A stretch of DNA of 64,000 bases from Ehretia macrophylla (Eukaryota > Streptophyta > Magnoliopsida > Boraginales > Ehretiaceae). Positions within the stretch are counted from its first letter, which is position 1; the number at the start of each line of letters is the position of its first letter. The notes under the pieces are model-generated. The model saw only the letters and a list, made by a program, of their open reading frames with translations. It did not search any database and had not been told where the DNA came from. The position numbers were made by a program, and so were the translations under genes. Below are positions 21,281-34,418 of this stretch, piece by piece. Location of the stretch: the NCBI GenBank assembly GCA_037974665.1, contig CM075781.1:32527235-32591234 (forward strand), read 5' to 3'.

Positions 21281-22243
21281 TCAGAGAGATTCTCCATTAA
21301 TCCATGCATCTATTTTCTCTAGATATTTGAGTTTGTCATTAGGAGGAATTGCATCAATGTTCCAGAATTGCTTGTGATCTGGAGCATATGGGATGTAAAC
21401 TTTTCCTTCAATGTTTTGTTGTCTCTGAGGTTGCTGTTGTAGAACCTGTGGGACTTGTGCTTGTGGCAGTTGTCGGTTCCGGTGCTCACCAGCTTGAGAA
21501 GTTTCTCCCTGGTCACTGGTTGTTTCTGAATCATCAATATTAGTCTGCACTGGGTTATGTGTTCGTGTTCTTGTGGTGTCCGTGTAGAAATGAATCACAG
21601 GAGTTTGCATAAGAACTGGTCCTTTGTATGGTGGAATCGTCTGAGAGGACGAATCCTTTTCAAACAGATCAAAGGAGTCAAAGGACGAAATAACAGAATA
21701 AATTTTATTGGGACCTTCTTTCACGTCTTCATCACCCCACCTAGTTGGGATAATTTTCTCTTTGTAAAGATAATGAGGAGGTGGTGTGAGATCAACCCAA
21801 TAGGCTTTTTCGCAATTGCCACTTGGTATCCAGACTGCATGATTAGGCTTTTGATTATGCTTCCAAGGATGAGAGGACTGCTTCTTTGGCTTAGTTGGTT
21901 GTTTGAACTTTTCAGTGAGTTGTTCTCTTTTTTTTTTGAACTCATCAGAATCAAGGTAATGCTTCTTGGAAGAAGATTTCTGCATGTTGATCATGTTGAC
22001 GCTGTTCCAAGAATGAACTTATCCGGAAGGTTTCCGAACTGGAGTGACTTTTTGCAATTTTTTCCAGTTGATTGGAGTTTTCTGGTGGTATATGTGATTC
22101 TTGTGGAAAGCCTTGTGGAGGTCATTATACTGGTCATAACAACTTTGTCTGAGATGATCATGGGTTTGTTTTGTCCATGCAACATGTTCCTTGAGATCTG
22201 ACCATATATTTTGGATGACAGCATTCTGGGCTTTTGTATTCAT
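21281..22243 (-). pseudogene. V5 region between movement and coat proteins
   Basis: From 22243 a frame begins N-T-K-A-Q-N and, after a frameshift near 22020, continues in a 237-codon open run (21994-21281). It is Lys-rich at first (K-K-K-R-E-Q-L), then acidic, then Gln/Pro-rich (P-Q-V-L-Q-Q-Q-P-Q-R-Q-Q). It ends at the conserved K-Y-L-E-K-I-D-A-W-I segment that begins the coat protein core. I recognise no catalytic motif. By position it is a linker or the coat protein N-terminal arm. A plus-strand open run across 21557-22201 is a shadow of it. Confidence 0.75.
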
Positions 22244-22249
22244 GTTGCT

Positions 22250-23416
22250 CTAATTGATTGTTGACTCGATTTGTCCAACATCTTGTGGTCTGGTTTTGGT
22301 TACTTGGTATTTACCAACATATGTGTTGTCGGCTTCTCTAGTACAATAGAAGCCTTCAAGAAAATTAACAGAACAAACATATCTAGAGGACCTAGATCTA
22401 GCAGCAAAGGGTTTTCTGACACTGTGTGGACATGACTGAGGATGTCCGGCAAGTTGGCATTTTTCACATGGTTCAACTGGTTGGGATTCTGTTGGAAATG
22501 ATATGACGACACAACCTGGTTCTAGAGGATGTCTTGAGATTCTTGGTGAATTATGGATGATTGGTCGGTTATGGCTTCTTTTATAATCATTTTTCCATTG
22601 AGGAGGGAAAGTGAGTTCATGTTTGGTGTAGATCTTTGGTTGGGTAACATTACTATCACCTAACACGTGGACTCGAGGCTTATAGTTGTGATCCAAGGAA
22701 AAGAGATGGGTTTGGACTTTATAGGTTATGGAATGATGGAGTGCAACAACAGTTTCATTTGGATTCATATCAGCTCCATAAAGTTGGATAAGGACCTGTA
22801 TGGTTTGAGAAATGGTAGGACAGGAAAGATCAAGGATGAAGTTTGGTTCAACCTGGATGAGAACATGGCCATTGTAAAGACCTGCTTCAACGGCAAAGAT
22901 GAGTGCATCATCAAACTTATGCCACCTGGTATCTAGTACAGAGACTAGACATGAAACATTCTTTCTGTCATCGAAACTAGGTTGTAAGGCTAGAAGAATT
23001 GCTCCAAGGTGTAAACCTTAACCTTTCTATCTATGTCTACGGAGATCAGGTTCAGAAAGTATGGGAAGATAGGTTTTTGAGCAGGAAGAGGATACAGATT
23101 GTACAAAGACTGTAGAGGATTTGTACACGGCTGTAAGGGCTGCTGGTTTGATAGGTAATAGAGATTTGAACTTTTGTGTGAGTTAGGAAGTTTGGTAATA
23201 TGAGTATGGGTATAATGGTGAAAGTTTGAAGAGTTCTCCTGGTTTGGTAGATGGAGGTGTTTGGGTTATGTCTACCTCATAGTGAGATGCGGAAGGATTA
23301 AATGAAGTGACTTCAGAGTTGTTAGCAACAATTTCTTGTACTGGCAGGGGAAGATCAGCCATGGTGGATACACTAGTTACGACTGGACTTACTGCGGGAC
23401 TTACTGCGCCTTTCAT
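22250..23416 (-). pseudogene. V5 movement protein region
   Basis: The N-terminus of the polyprotein; the likely start is the ATG at 23362 (M-A-D-L-P), shared with V2. The core, recognised by G-L-H-L-G-A-I near 23015 and the V-E-P-N-F segment near 22840, resembles the 30K/caulimovirus movement protein that opens plasmodesmata. TAA near 23180 replaces CAA, and a short deletion near 23020 shifts the frame. From 22768 down a 172-codon frame is open and contains a Cys/His cluster (C-E-K-C-Q-L-A-G-H-P-Q-S-C) that could bind zinc. It ends at a TAA at 22250. Confidence 0.82.
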
Positions 23417-23522
23417 TCATTCTTTAACGGCTATTGCCCTATTGCCAAAGACTCTAGTGTTCAACACACAAGTATTGTTTAAGACCTTCAATACCAGAAT
23501 AGGGAAGTGCTACAGTTAACTA

Positions 23523-23535
23523 GGCTTTGAGACCA
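23523..23535 (-). promoter_or_regulatory. V5 primer-binding site, decayed
   Basis: The complement of GGCTTTGAGACCA; V3 has GGCTCTGATACCA at the same place, the tRNA-iMet match. Two substitutions. Confidence 0.85.
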
Positions 23536-24003
23536 CTAAGGGGAAGGGAAGGAGCAGGAGGCGGAAGACATGGTTAAAGGCTTCAGTTTGAGAGGTTGAA
23601 GTAGATGATGTGTTTTAATCCCAATCTAACTCTGCCCCTTTAGTCAGGGGTTCTTCATTATTTATAGGCAAACCATTACAAAGCCTAATAATACAAAGCG
23701 GAATCTTCACTATTACTGACAAGGACTAAAGCAGCTTCTTTTAATAAAGGAAAAGCTGACATGACATAAAAAGATTCATAATAATTCACAATAAGACAAA
23801 CCTGTTGCGACTAAAGCGGTTTTCATTAATAAAGGAAATCTCACTTATTACAAACAAACAAACGAGGCATGATTTAAAGGGAATCTGAAGTGACAAAAGA
23901 TTCCTATCATATCCTATTATTACAACATGACAAACCTATTTACATGAGACAAAGCTTTGTCATAGGGTCCACTTGGGATTTCTGGAATCCTATATGCAAT
24001 GAG
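23536..24003 (-). promoter_or_regulatory. Viral intergenic region V4/V5 with TATA box
   Basis: About 470 bp without coding. A TATA box (TATAAATAA on the minus strand, 23658-23666) lies about 125 bp upstream of the PBS, as expected for the pararetroviral pregenomic promoter. Two direct repeats (GACTAAAGC ... TTAATAAAGGAAA) at 23724-23753 and 23809-23838, 85 bp apart, lie upstream of the TATA box and recur in the V1/V2 intergenic region. Confidence 0.78.
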
Positions 24004-24455
24004 TCACCATCTGTCGTTATTGAGATCGATATCATCCCACCATTCTTGACTGTTTTGGCTAAGATCTCCCCCCCACGGGTCGTAGTCAGACCCAAGGTTT
24101 GCATTGGAAAAGCCATCTTCTTGAGAAAAACTTTGGAAGGTGAGAAGATGCTCATAAAAAGTGGGGCTATTAGGAAAGCGGACGTGCAAAAATTCTGTGG
24201 GATTGAAACATCTAGACCATGGGCTCTAGCAGTAGCTCTTTTGACGGTAAGGCATTGTTCCCAAGAAATAAAATATTCCCAAGGCACTTGTCAGAGGTGG
24301 AAATGGTTGGTTGGAATGATGGTTGGCGGAATGGCATGATTCCAAACATTTGTGAGGCGAATGATGAAAACCTGCTGGTGCTGAATAATTTGACCTGTGA
24401 TGAGTATTGGAGGATCAAATGACTGGAACACCTGTGAGAATAGCTTGATAAAGCG
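24004..24455 (-). pseudogene. V4 polyprotein C-terminal extension, distal part
   Basis: Continues from 34419 across Gypsy-C. The frame reads F-S-Q-V-F-Q-S-F, then W-E-Y-F-I-S-W-E and R-A-T-A-R-A-H-G-L-D-V. After a 1-base shift near 24190 it runs to the acidic, Trp-rich end W-W-D-D-I-D-L-N-N-D-R-W and TGA at 24004-24006. V1 has the same C-terminus. No known domain is recognised. Confidence 0.75.
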
Positions 24456-26935
24456 TGTAACGCCCCAACTCGACGCCTCCTACAATCAGTCAGGACGCAA
24501 CGGAATTTCGGCAGTACAACGACAGTAATTAGGACACCGAGGCTCTAAGCCAACCTCTTCGCAACTCATACAACCAACTCCACAACAATTCAACAATTAA
24601 ACAACACAACCACAATATATATTAAACATTCTTTTACCATTGCATCCAAAGGTTATACGCCTCCGTTCCAACATCATACATTTACTATATAACATACATT
24701 TCCAAAATAGATTATAACCAATCTAGTAGCCTAATCATATTGCAAAACAAGACTACTAAACTAGCAACATTTAATCCATTATCTTTACAACAACTTATAC
24801 ATCATAAACTTCTAAGTAAATACAAACCAACTAGTTTTAATATACAAGATAATAAAAGAGTACAACATCAGATATCAAGGACAAGACTCTGGCACATAGG
24901 ACTCGTCCACATATGGTATATTATCCTCTTCTGAAGGCACGTACCCGTAATTTGGATCGGTAACACCTGTATGCATGCAATAATTAAGAGTGAGCTTATA
25001 TAAAACAAGCCTAGTGAAAATTTGATAGATCTCTAACAGTATTTACTATACTCATTGGAAATCATCATTTGAACAGTAAACACATAATAATCATCAATAA
25101 CCATTAAGCACATTAATTATAATAACCAATCAATAAAAGAAACTCTAATTGGTGTAGCTCCAAATGTCATCACGATCACAACCGTTCTTCTTATAACTCC
25201 CCATTACTCACGCACCCGAGGTACCTCTCTAGCCCCTCCCTCCATGGCACCTCCGCCCATGCGAGCTGGGGGGTAGCCTATGATAGTCATATATTTTCAA
25301 CCCGACAGCCCGACGCTGCCCGAGAGGTAGCACACACATATCACGACTCATGACAATAATAATAATCATTCATATCACAGGAGGACAACATATCAAGTTG
25401 ACTATCTCCTGGCTCATCAATAATCAATTATCACAGGAGGACAACAAAGTAGGTTGCCTATCTCCTGGCTCATCAATAATCATCATTTTAACAACATAAC
25501 AACAACTAGTCAAATAAGCAACAAACAACTAAGTTAGATGACAAAGTAGGCCACCCAACTTAACATGCATTAAGCACACGACTAAACCCTACTCTAACCA
25601 TCAACAACTCACAATTCCATCACTCAAACACCACCCAAACATCCAAAGGCATAATTCAAGATTTTAAAGAAAGACAACCCAAACTTCTAAAAGTCATAAC
25701 TTACATTCTACTAATCCGATTACCTCCAAACTAGTTTCTATCACTCACCCACTCAATCAACAACATAAGCCCCCTCGAAAACCAACCATAATCTATCCAA
25801 ATCAAGGCCAACAACCCTAAAACCCTAATGCATCATGGCTGAAATTTTTGGACTTTCACACCGACATCACAATCAAAATTTCGTTATTACAATAGTACTT
25901 CCACGTATTTAACAAACTTTTACATGCTAACAGCAATCGATTCCAACCACCACAACTCCAATTATTCAACAAATAGCCAACAACTCAATTTTAAAACTTG
26001 AAAAATAAAAATTCATTCTACAACGGTTCAAAACTGATATAAACACATATAATCAATCCTTAGCATCTACTGAGCAATAATATAACATCAATTTAAAATT
26101 TAACGGCTAAAAATTCGATTATTGAATTAACATAAAAATGACATTTTGAGATCTAGAATTTTTCTCTCACCTTTGATGTGTTTTGATGCAAGAAAGATGT
26201 GCAATGAGTGCCCAACAAGGGAATTCAAGCTTTGGTTGACAAGATTTGGCCTTCAAATGCAAGTTCTAATGAAAAATCCCTTTGAAAACCTTTGAAATTT
26301 TCTCTCTTTTTCTTTCTATGGTGTCCCGGCAATGTGTGTGTTTGTGAGTATGTTTTGTGAGATTTTTAGTATGTGTTTATGCTTATAAACTCAAAGTCAA
26401 CAAAACTCAAAAGGTCAAAGGTGAACACTTAGTTAATTTTTAGTCTTTTAATTGTTTTCTAGTCCTTTAATTCTATTTTCTTGACTATTTTGCTTGCTCA
26501 AGTAAAAATACTATATTTAGTAGTTTAAGAATATGTGACAACATTTTCACATGCATACTCATACACCCGCTTGGGTAAAAACTCAATTTTTGTAAAAGAA
26601 GGTGTAAAAACCTTTAAAATTTCAAAACTGATTTAAAATCCGTTTTAATCAAACACGGGTCTATTAATATCCGAGGACTAGGTTTTGAGACACTTAAAAC
26701 ACCTGTGTAAAAATTTTAGCGGACGTGCGTCCAAAATACTATTCACAAAAACCGTCGATAAAATTTCTGATTCCGTTTTTGATAAAAATTTCATGAATGC
26801 ACACATAGCATTTAATAGGAATATAAATCATATATTTAGCGCATTCTAATTCATATAACACATAAACAGGTCATATCATACAAATCGAAGCAAAGACACA
26901 CAAATCGAGGTAAAGATAAAAACAGGGGTTTTACT
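24456..26935 (-). repeat. Gypsy-C 3' LTR
   Basis: Read on the minus strand it ends CGTTACA at 24456. Its first bases are decayed (AGTAAAACCCC where TGTGAAACCC is expected, near 26935). It carries the 31-codon frame at 24967-24875, here with N-I-P-Y instead of N-V-P-Y. Confidence 0.92.
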
Positions 26936-26950
26936 TTCTCTCCCCCTTAA
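26936..26950 (-). promoter_or_regulatory. Gypsy-C polypurine tract
   Basis: The minus strand reads TTAAGGGGGAGAGAA directly before the 3' LTR. Confidence 0.9.
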
Positions 26951-28461
26951 AGAAATTTTGTCCTCGAAATTCTTACTTGTTGTATGGAAAAGATCTGGAT
27001 ACTGCTGCTGCATCTGATCTTTCCTTTCCCAAGTAGTCTCCTCAATCCTGTGATGCTTCCACAATACTTTGACCATCGGAATCTTCTTCGATCTCAGTTC
27101 CCGTTCCATCTGATCAAGAATACGAATCAGCTTCTCATCATAAGTCAGATTCTCATGAAGCTGTAACGGCTCTGGCTCTAGAATATGAAAGGATCCGGAT
27201 TATATTTCCTCAAATTAGACACGTGAATGACATCGTGGGCATTAAAGAAGTTCTCCGGTAAAGCCAACCGATATGCTAACTTGCCAACCCTGCCAGTAAT
27301 CTCAAACAGCCCTGCAAACCTCGGACTCAGCTTACCACCTTTACCATAACGAGCAAACCCCTTTCGAGGAGACAATTTCAAGAAAACCTGATCCCTGACT
27401 ACAAACTCCAAATCCCGACGACGCTTATCAGCGTAACTCTTGAATCTACTTTGCGCTGTAAGTATTCTTTGCCTGATCAATTGAACATTCTTAATCTTCT
27501 CTAGAAGTTCTGGTATGATAGTCGGATCAATAGTCTTTATCTCCCTTACTTCGTCACAATACAAAGGTGATCGATACTTACGACCGTAGAGAGCTGCATA
27601 TGATGCCATCCCAATAGTTGCTTGATAACTATTGTTATAGGCAAACTTGGCAAGTGGTTGATGTTTCTCCCAGTTCTTCTCGAAGTCCAGAACACAAGCC
27701 CTAAGCATATCCTTCAGAATCTGAATAGTCCTCTCAAACTGACTGTCGGTCTGAGGATGATACGCTGTGCTGAAGTTTAACTGAGTACCCAAAGTCTCCT
27801 GAAGTTTCTCCCACAAACGAGAAGTAAACCGAGAATCTCGATCTGAGACAATACTAGATGGAATCCCGTGAAGTTTAACAATCTGATCCACATAAAGATC
27901 CGCCAACTTTGCAACCTCATATCCCAACCTCATTGGAATAAAATGAGCTGTCTTCGTTAAACGGTCTACTACAACCCAAACTGCGTCGTTACCTCTCGAT
28001 GTTCTAGGAAAACTAGAGACAAAATCCATCGTAATATGGTCCCACTTCCACTCTGGTATTGCCAACGACTGAAGTTAACCTGCGGGTCGTTGATGTTTGG
28101 CCTTCACTCGCTGACAAGTCAAACATCTGGATACAAACTGAACAACCTCTCTTTTCATGTTATTCCACCAATAATGTTGCTTCAAATCCCGATACATTTT
28201 GTTTCCACCGGGATGAATGGTGTACTTAGAATTATGAGCCTCCTCCAGAATACCTCACCTCAAACCCGGTTCATCGGGAACACAAACCCTATTTCGAAAC
28301 CGAAGAATACCATCTTCATGTAATTTGAAGTCAGACTGATTATCTGTGATCTGATCCTTGATCTTCTGAAGTTTCGCATCAAGATGCTGAGCTTCTCTGA
28401 TCTGAGATAGCAATAAATGTTGAATAAGGAGATGTGAACACATTACCCCAACCTGAGTCAA
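26951..28461 (-). pseudogene. pol: Gypsy-C integrase with chromodomain-like tail
   Basis: The zinc-binding domain begins near 28461 and includes C-L-T-C-Q near 28120; stops interrupt it near 28254 and 28075. From 28065 to 27178 a 295-codon frame is open and holds the whole core: T-M-D-F, S-D-R-D-S-R-F and, as the Glu site, D-S-Q-F-E-R. The C-terminal domain follows to V-I-H-V-S-N. A 1-base deletion near 27190 shifts the frame. The tail with R-E-L-R-S-K-K-I-P and T-W-E-R lies at 27109-26970. This is the least damaged integrase core in the window. Confidence 0.92.
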
Positions 28462-29655
28462 TTCTAGTCTCCAATAACTAAATTTCTCAAGAACCTCTTA
28501 CTTTTTGACAGCCAAACTAGAAATACTCGCCTTACGGCTAAGAGCATCTGCTACAACATTTGTCTTCCCAGACAGATAACTAATAGAACAATTATAATCT
28601 CCAAGAAGTTCCATCTACCTCCGTTGACGCATATTCAACTCCTTCTGTGAGAACAAGTACTTTAGACTTTTATGATCAGTGAAAATCTCAAACTTACTGC
28701 CCCACAGATAATGACACCACTTTTTCAGTGCGAATACAACTGCTGCCAACTCAAGATCATGAGTCGGATAATTCACCTCATATGACTTCAATTTTCTAGA
28801 AGCATAAGCGATAACCCGACCGTTCTGCATAAGTATACAACCCAAGCCATCCTTGGATGCATCACTGTAGATAATCATATTATCTGTCCCCTCTGGTAGA
28901 GCACGTACTGGAGCGGTAGTCAATCTCTTTTTCAACTCCTGAGACCCACTCTAATATTTCTCATCCCAAATAAAGCTGGTCCATTTCTGAGTTAACTTAG
29001 AAAGTGGCCTTGCAATCTTAGAAAAGTCCTTGACAAACCTATGGTAATAACCCGCCAAGCCAAGAAACCTACAAACCTCCGAAACATTTTCCGGCCTTTT
29101 CCAAGACGTCACCACTTCAATCTTAATGGGATCTACTGAAATACTGCTCTGTGTAATAACATGGCCAAGAAAAGATATACGTTGTAGCCAAAATTCACAT
29201 TTGCTGAACTTCACAAATAATTGATGCTCCTGCAGTTTTTGTAAGACAAGTCGTAGATGTTGCTCGTGCTTCGATTCAGACTTAGAATAAACTAAGATAT
29301 CATCAATAAAGATTACCACGAACTGGTCCAAGTATGGCTGAAAAACCAGATGCATAAGATCCATGAATGCTGCCGGTGCATTAGTCAGCCCATAAGGCAT
29401 AACTACAAATTCATAATGCCCGTACTGAGTCTTGAAAGCAGAATTCGGAACATCCTTCGTATGAATCCAAAGCTGATAATACCCCTGCCTCAAGTCAAAC
29501 TTAGAGTAAACTTTGGCTTCCTGAAGTTGATCAAACAACTCATCAATCAGTGGCAAAGGATACTTGTTCTTGATGGTCACCTGATTCAAACCACGATAGT
29601 CGATACATAATCTCAATGTACCATCCTTCTTCTTCACAAATAAAACAGGTGTTCC
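28462..29655 (-). pseudogene. pol: Gypsy-C reverse transcriptase and RNase H
   Basis: The RT frame 29637-28951 is open with [31 protein letters not shown] and the thumb [11 protein letters not shown] near 28951 interrupts before RNase H (28935-28615), which keeps S-D-A-S, D-L-E-L-A and F-T-D-H-K-S-L. TAG follows near 28614, where Trp is expected. All RT catalytic residues remain. Confidence 0.94.
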
Positions 29656-30390
29656 CTATGGTGAAGAACTCTGCTGAATGAAACCCTTCTCTAATAACTC
29701 TTGCAACTGTGTTTTCAACTCCTTAAGTTCAGCTGGTGCCCTTCGGTATGCTGATTTAGAAATAGGTTGAGTACCGGGAATAAGATTAATCACAAACTCA
29801 ACATCCCTCTCTGGCGGTAACTCTGGCAACTCCTCGGGAAATACATTGGGATATTCCTGAATAATAGGAACTTCCTCTAGCTTCAGCTTATCAGATGGCT
29901 TGTTGATCAAATAAGCTAGATAACCCAAACACCCCTTACTCACCAGCTTAACAGCTTTAGTTGTTGAGATAATAAGACCCGTCTTAGCATCCCGGTTCCC
30001 CGCTACCTCAACCACTGGCTGATCTGGCAAACGAAACTGTACTACCTTTGTTCTACAGTTTAACTGGGCATCATACTTACAAAGCCAGTCCATACCCAAG
30101 ATAACATCATACCCCCGGATAGGAAATAAAATAAGGTCCGTAGGAAAATCCTGACCCTTAACATGTATTTTACAGTCTTTACAAACTAATCCAGTCACAT
30201 AATTATTAGTCAAAGAAGTACTAATTTCAACTACATAAGGCAGTCTTTCAGGTTGCATGTTAACACGTTGCACACAAGTAGGTGTAATGAAAGAATGCGT
30301 AGCACTAGAATCAATCAACACTTTAACAAGTTGATCAAGTATAAGGAAGTTACCTTCTATAACTGCCGTATCCTCAGGTGCCTCCTCCAA
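29656..30390 (-). pseudogene. pol: Gypsy-C aspartic protease and linker
   Basis: An open 244-codon frame. The active site reads D-S-S-A instead of D-S-G-A, so the conserved Gly is lost (GGT to AGT type change), which should reduce or abolish activity. G-M-D-W-L and P-P-E-R-D-V-E-F follow. The frame closes at TAG near 29656, where W-G-T-P is expected (TGG to TAG). Confidence 0.92.
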
Positions 30391-31659
30391 ATCGACTGTG
30401 TAGGCCCGAGCCTGAACTCGCTGCTGCTGAGGTGCACCACCGGTAGGTCGGCCTTCATAACCCTGGCTTGCTACCCAATCCTCAGTCCTCTAAAATCTAG
30501 GGCAATCCCTCACCCTATGCTAATTGCTGGCGCAACCCATACACATTCTTGTCTTCGCCCTGCAGTCGGCCTCCACATGGCCCTGACACTTGCAGTAAGT
30601 ACACTGCGGTGACAAAGCACTGCCACTGCCCCTAGAAGAACCAGAAGCCAAGAAAGCAGTTGCACCAGCCTGCTGCTGAGTTCTCGCAATACTAAGCTTA
30701 TATTGACCCTAAGACTGGGCTGGCCTGTACTGTGACTGAGCTTGATAAGACCCCTACTGAAACTGAGGCTGATAGTAACCCTGTTGACCTTGCGGTCTGA
30801 AAGAACCCTACTGCACCAAAGGCCTATAACCACCCCACTGTACTGAAGGTCTATACATACCCTGCTGGCCTTGCAGCTAAAATGGCCTCTTGTTAGGCTG
30901 ACTAGGTCCAATCTGTTCCCCTTTCCTCTTTTCCAGTATGGATGCCGCATCAAAAGCCTAAGAAAATATATCATACTGATTCAGGGCCATTGCATCCTGA
31001 ATCTCTGACCTCAAACCCAACATAAACCTTTGGGTATTGCGCTCCTCATTAGCTACAAATTCCGGTGCATACCGAGACAGTCTAGTAAAAGTGGCCTCAT
31101 ACTGAGCCACTGTAGCATCCCCTTGAACTAAAGACAAGAACTCCGCCTCTCTCTGCTCCCGTGCAATCCTCGGGACATACTTCGCCTGAAATGCTCTAAG
31201 AAAGGTATCACAGACATAAGGAGTACCTCTTGCCTCCCAACCGACTCTCACTGTGCACCACCACTCCTCTGCTTCATCATCAAACAAATAAACTGCATAA
31301 CTGACTTTCCTCTCATCAGTATAATCTAGAGGATCAAATATCTTCTATATCTTATTAATCCAAGCTTCCGCCTTCCTATCATCTGGCTTTCCCTGGAATC
31401 TTGGCAGCTAATAACCCAAGAATTCCTTCAACGTACCACGCCCGTGGTAACCACCCTGAACATTCAACAACTGAGTCTGTAATGCCTATGTCTAGGCCGT
31501 CTGCCCTGCTAATAACTGTGATTGCCCTGCCATAATCTCCATCATCCTATCCATGGCAGCAGCTATACAGTCATCACCCCTAACTCGGCCCGGTGCCATA
31601 TTATCTGGTGCCTCGCCAACTACCTCGGGCCTACCTCTGGTTCTTAGTCTACTAGCCAT
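30391..31659 (-). pseudogene. gag: Gypsy-C gag
   Basis: The start at 31659 (M-A-S-R-L-R-T-R-G-R-P-E) matches Gypsy-A. The retrotransposon gag domain lies between about 31470 and 30958 (D-D-E-A-E-E-W-W, R-F-M-L-G-L-R motifs). The Y-R-P-x-x-Q-Q-G linker and two CCHC knuckles (about 30600-30500) follow. Stops near 31491, 31408, 31348 and 30957 and several TAG codons in the Gln-rich linker break it into short runs. Confidence 0.88.
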
Positions 31660-31928
31660 TCTACTAATCAAAGAGTTAGCACATGTTATAGCACATAGAC
31701 AGGCTATAGACAATTATTAGGACATAAACAACAAACTAACATAAAGCACATAAATCACTTAAGTATCATTCATATAAACAAGTTGATCACATAATCACAT
31801 AGTCACTAAATCATATAATCACTTAATCATATTAATACATATTTCACTTTTCTTTCACTTCATACATACTTTCATGCTAAGACCATCACCCACATTCCGA
31901 GAATACCCCGGCTGACAACTAAACAGAA

Positions 31929-31940
31929 GCTCTGATACCA
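31929..31940 (-). promoter_or_regulatory. Gypsy-C primer-binding site (tRNA-iMet)
   Basis: The plus strand reads GCTCTGATACCA, the perfect complement of TGGTATCAGAGC, 5 bases from the 5' LTR. The leader 31660-31928 has the same GTGATT-type repeats as the other elements and no gene. Confidence 0.95.
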
Positions 31941-31945
31941 CTTAA

Positions 31946-34413
31946 TGTAACGTCCCAACTTGACCCTTCTTATAATTAGTCAGGACGCAATGTAATTTCG
32001 GCAGTATAAAGATAGTAATTAGGACACCGAGGCTCTAAACCAACCTCTTCGCAACTCATACAACCAACTCCACAACAATTCAACAATTAAACAACACAAC
32101 CACAATATACATTAAACATACTTTTACCATTGCATCCATAGGTTATACGCCTCCGTTCCAACATCATACATTTACTATATAACATATGTTTCCATAATAG
32201 ATTATAACCAATCTAGTAGCCTAATCATATTCCAAAACAAGACTACTAAACTAGCAACATTTAATCCATTATATTTACAACAACTTATACATCATAAACT
32301 TCTAAGTAAATACAAACCAACTAGTTTTAATATACAAGATAATAAAAGAGTACAACATCAGATATCAAGGACAAGACTCTGGTACATGAGACTCATCCAC
32401 ATATGATACATTATCTTCTTCTGGAGGCACGTACCCGTAATATGGATCGGAAACACCTGTATGCATGCAATAATTAAGAGTGAGCTTATATAAAACAAGC
32501 CTAGTGAGGATTCGATAGATATCTAACAGTATTTACTATACTCCTTGGAAATCATCCTTTGAGCAGTAAACACATAATAATCATCAATAACCATATAAAC
32601 ACATTAATTATAATAACCAATCAATAAAGGATACTCTAATTGGTGTAGCTCCAAACGCCATCACAATCTTAGCCATTCTTCTTATATCTCCCCATTATTC
32701 ATGCACCCGAGGTACCTCTCTAGCCCCTTCCTCCATGGCACCTCTGCCCATGCGAGCTGGGGGTAGCCTATGATAGTCATGCCGTTTTAAACCCGACAGC
32801 CCAACGCTGCCCAGAGGTGGCACCCACATATCAAGACTCATGACAATAATAATAATCATTCATATCACAGGAAGGCAACATATCAAGTTGACTATCTCCC
32901 GGTTCATCAATAATCAATTATCATAGGAGGACAACAAAGTAGGTTACCTATTTCCTGGATCATCAATAATCAATCAATAATCATTATTTTAACAATATAA
33001 CAACAACTAGTCAAATAAGCAACAAACAACTAAGTTAGATGACAAAGCAGGCCACCCAACTTAACATGCATTAAACACACGACCAAACCCTAGTCTAACC
33101 ATCAACAACTCACAATTCAATCACTCAAACACCACCCAAACATCCAAAGGCATAATTCAAGATATTAAAGAAAGACAACCCAAACTTCTAAAGTCATAAC
33201 TTACATTCTACTAATCCGATTACCTCCAAACCAGTTTCTATCATTCACCCACTCAATCAACAACATAAGCCCCCTTGGAAACCAACCATAATCCATCCAA
33301 ATCAAGCCCAACAACCCTAAAACCCTAATGTACCACGGCTGAAATTTCCGGACTTTCACACCGACGTCACAATCAAAATTTCGACATTACAACATTACTC
33401 CTACGTATTTAGCAAACTTTTACAAGCTAACAACAATCGATTCCAACCACCACAACTCCAATTATTCAACAAATAGCCAACAACTCAATTTTAATACCCG
33501 AAAAATAAAAATTCATGCTACAACTGTTCAAAACTGATATAAACACATATAATCAATCCTTAGTATCTACTGAGCAATAATATAACATCAATTTAACATT
33601 TCAACGGCTAAAAAATTGAATATATGAATTAACATAAAAATGGCATTTTGAGATCTAGAATTTTTCTCTCACCTTTGATGTGTTTTGATGTAAGAAAGAT
33701 GTGCAATGAGTGCCCAACAAGTGAATTCAAGCTTTGGTTGACAAGATTTGGCCTTCAAATGCAAGTTCTAATGAAAAATCCCTTTGAAAACCTTTGAAAT
33801 TTTCTCTATTTTTCTCTCTATGGTGTCACGACAATGTGTGTGTTTGTGAGTATGTTTTGTGAGCTTTTTAGTGTGTGTTTATGCTTATAAGCTCAAAGTC
33901 AACAAAACTCAAAAGGTCAAAGGTGAACACTTAGTTAATTTTTAGTCTTTTAATTGTTTTCTAGTCTTTTAATTTTATTTTCTTGACTATTTTGCTTGCT
34001 CAAGTGAAAATACTATATTTAGTAGTTTAAGAATAGGTGACAATATTTTCACATGCATATTCATACACCTGCTCGGGTAAAAGCTCGGTTTTTGCAAAAG
34101 GGTAAAAACCTTTAAATTTTCAAAACCGATTTAAAATTCGTTTTAATCATACACGAGTCTACTAATATCCGAGGACTAGGTTTTGAAACACTTAAAACAC
34201 CCGTGTAAAAATTTTAGCGGACGTGCGTCTAAAATACTATTCACAAAAATCGTCGATAAAATTTTTGATTCCATTTTTGATAAAAATTTCATAAATGCAT
34301 ACATAGCATGTAATAGGAATATAAATCACATATTTAGCGCATTCTAATTCATATAACACATAAATAGGTCATATCATGCAAATCGAGGTAAAGACGAAAA
34401 TTAGGGTTTCACA
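31946..34413 (-). repeat. Gypsy-C 5' LTR
   Basis: The minus strand begins TGTGAAACCCTAATTTTCG at 34413 and ends GGGACGTTACA at 31946. It contains the 31-codon frame at 32457-32365. No protein gene. Confidence 0.94.
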
Positions 34414-34418
34414 AAGCG

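Larger units (their letters stand above)
24456..34413 (-). mobile_element. Gypsy-C: complete Ty3/gypsy chromovirus in minus orientation
   Basis: A 9.96-kb element with two LTRs of about 2.48 and 2.47 kb, inserted in the C-terminal extension of viral copy V4. The perfect duplication AAGCG flanks it (24451-24455, 34414-34418). LTR and coding sequence are closest to Gypsy-A. The two LTRs differ clearly, most in their last 60 bp, so the insertion is older than that of the TRIM. The coding frame has stops and shifts throughout. Confidence 0.96.

Noticed and set aside
21557..22201. Plus-strand open run of 214 codons, with a same-length partner at 49902-50546
   Set aside because: Antisense to the viral linker and movement protein region in V5 and V2. 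Its conservation follows from copy similarity, and V3 breaks it. No start context or domain supports it.
31929..31940. GCTCTGATACCA motifs considered as tRNA genes
   Set aside because: They are 12-13-nt primer sites next to LTRs or viral leaders; no cloverleaf sequence surrounds them.
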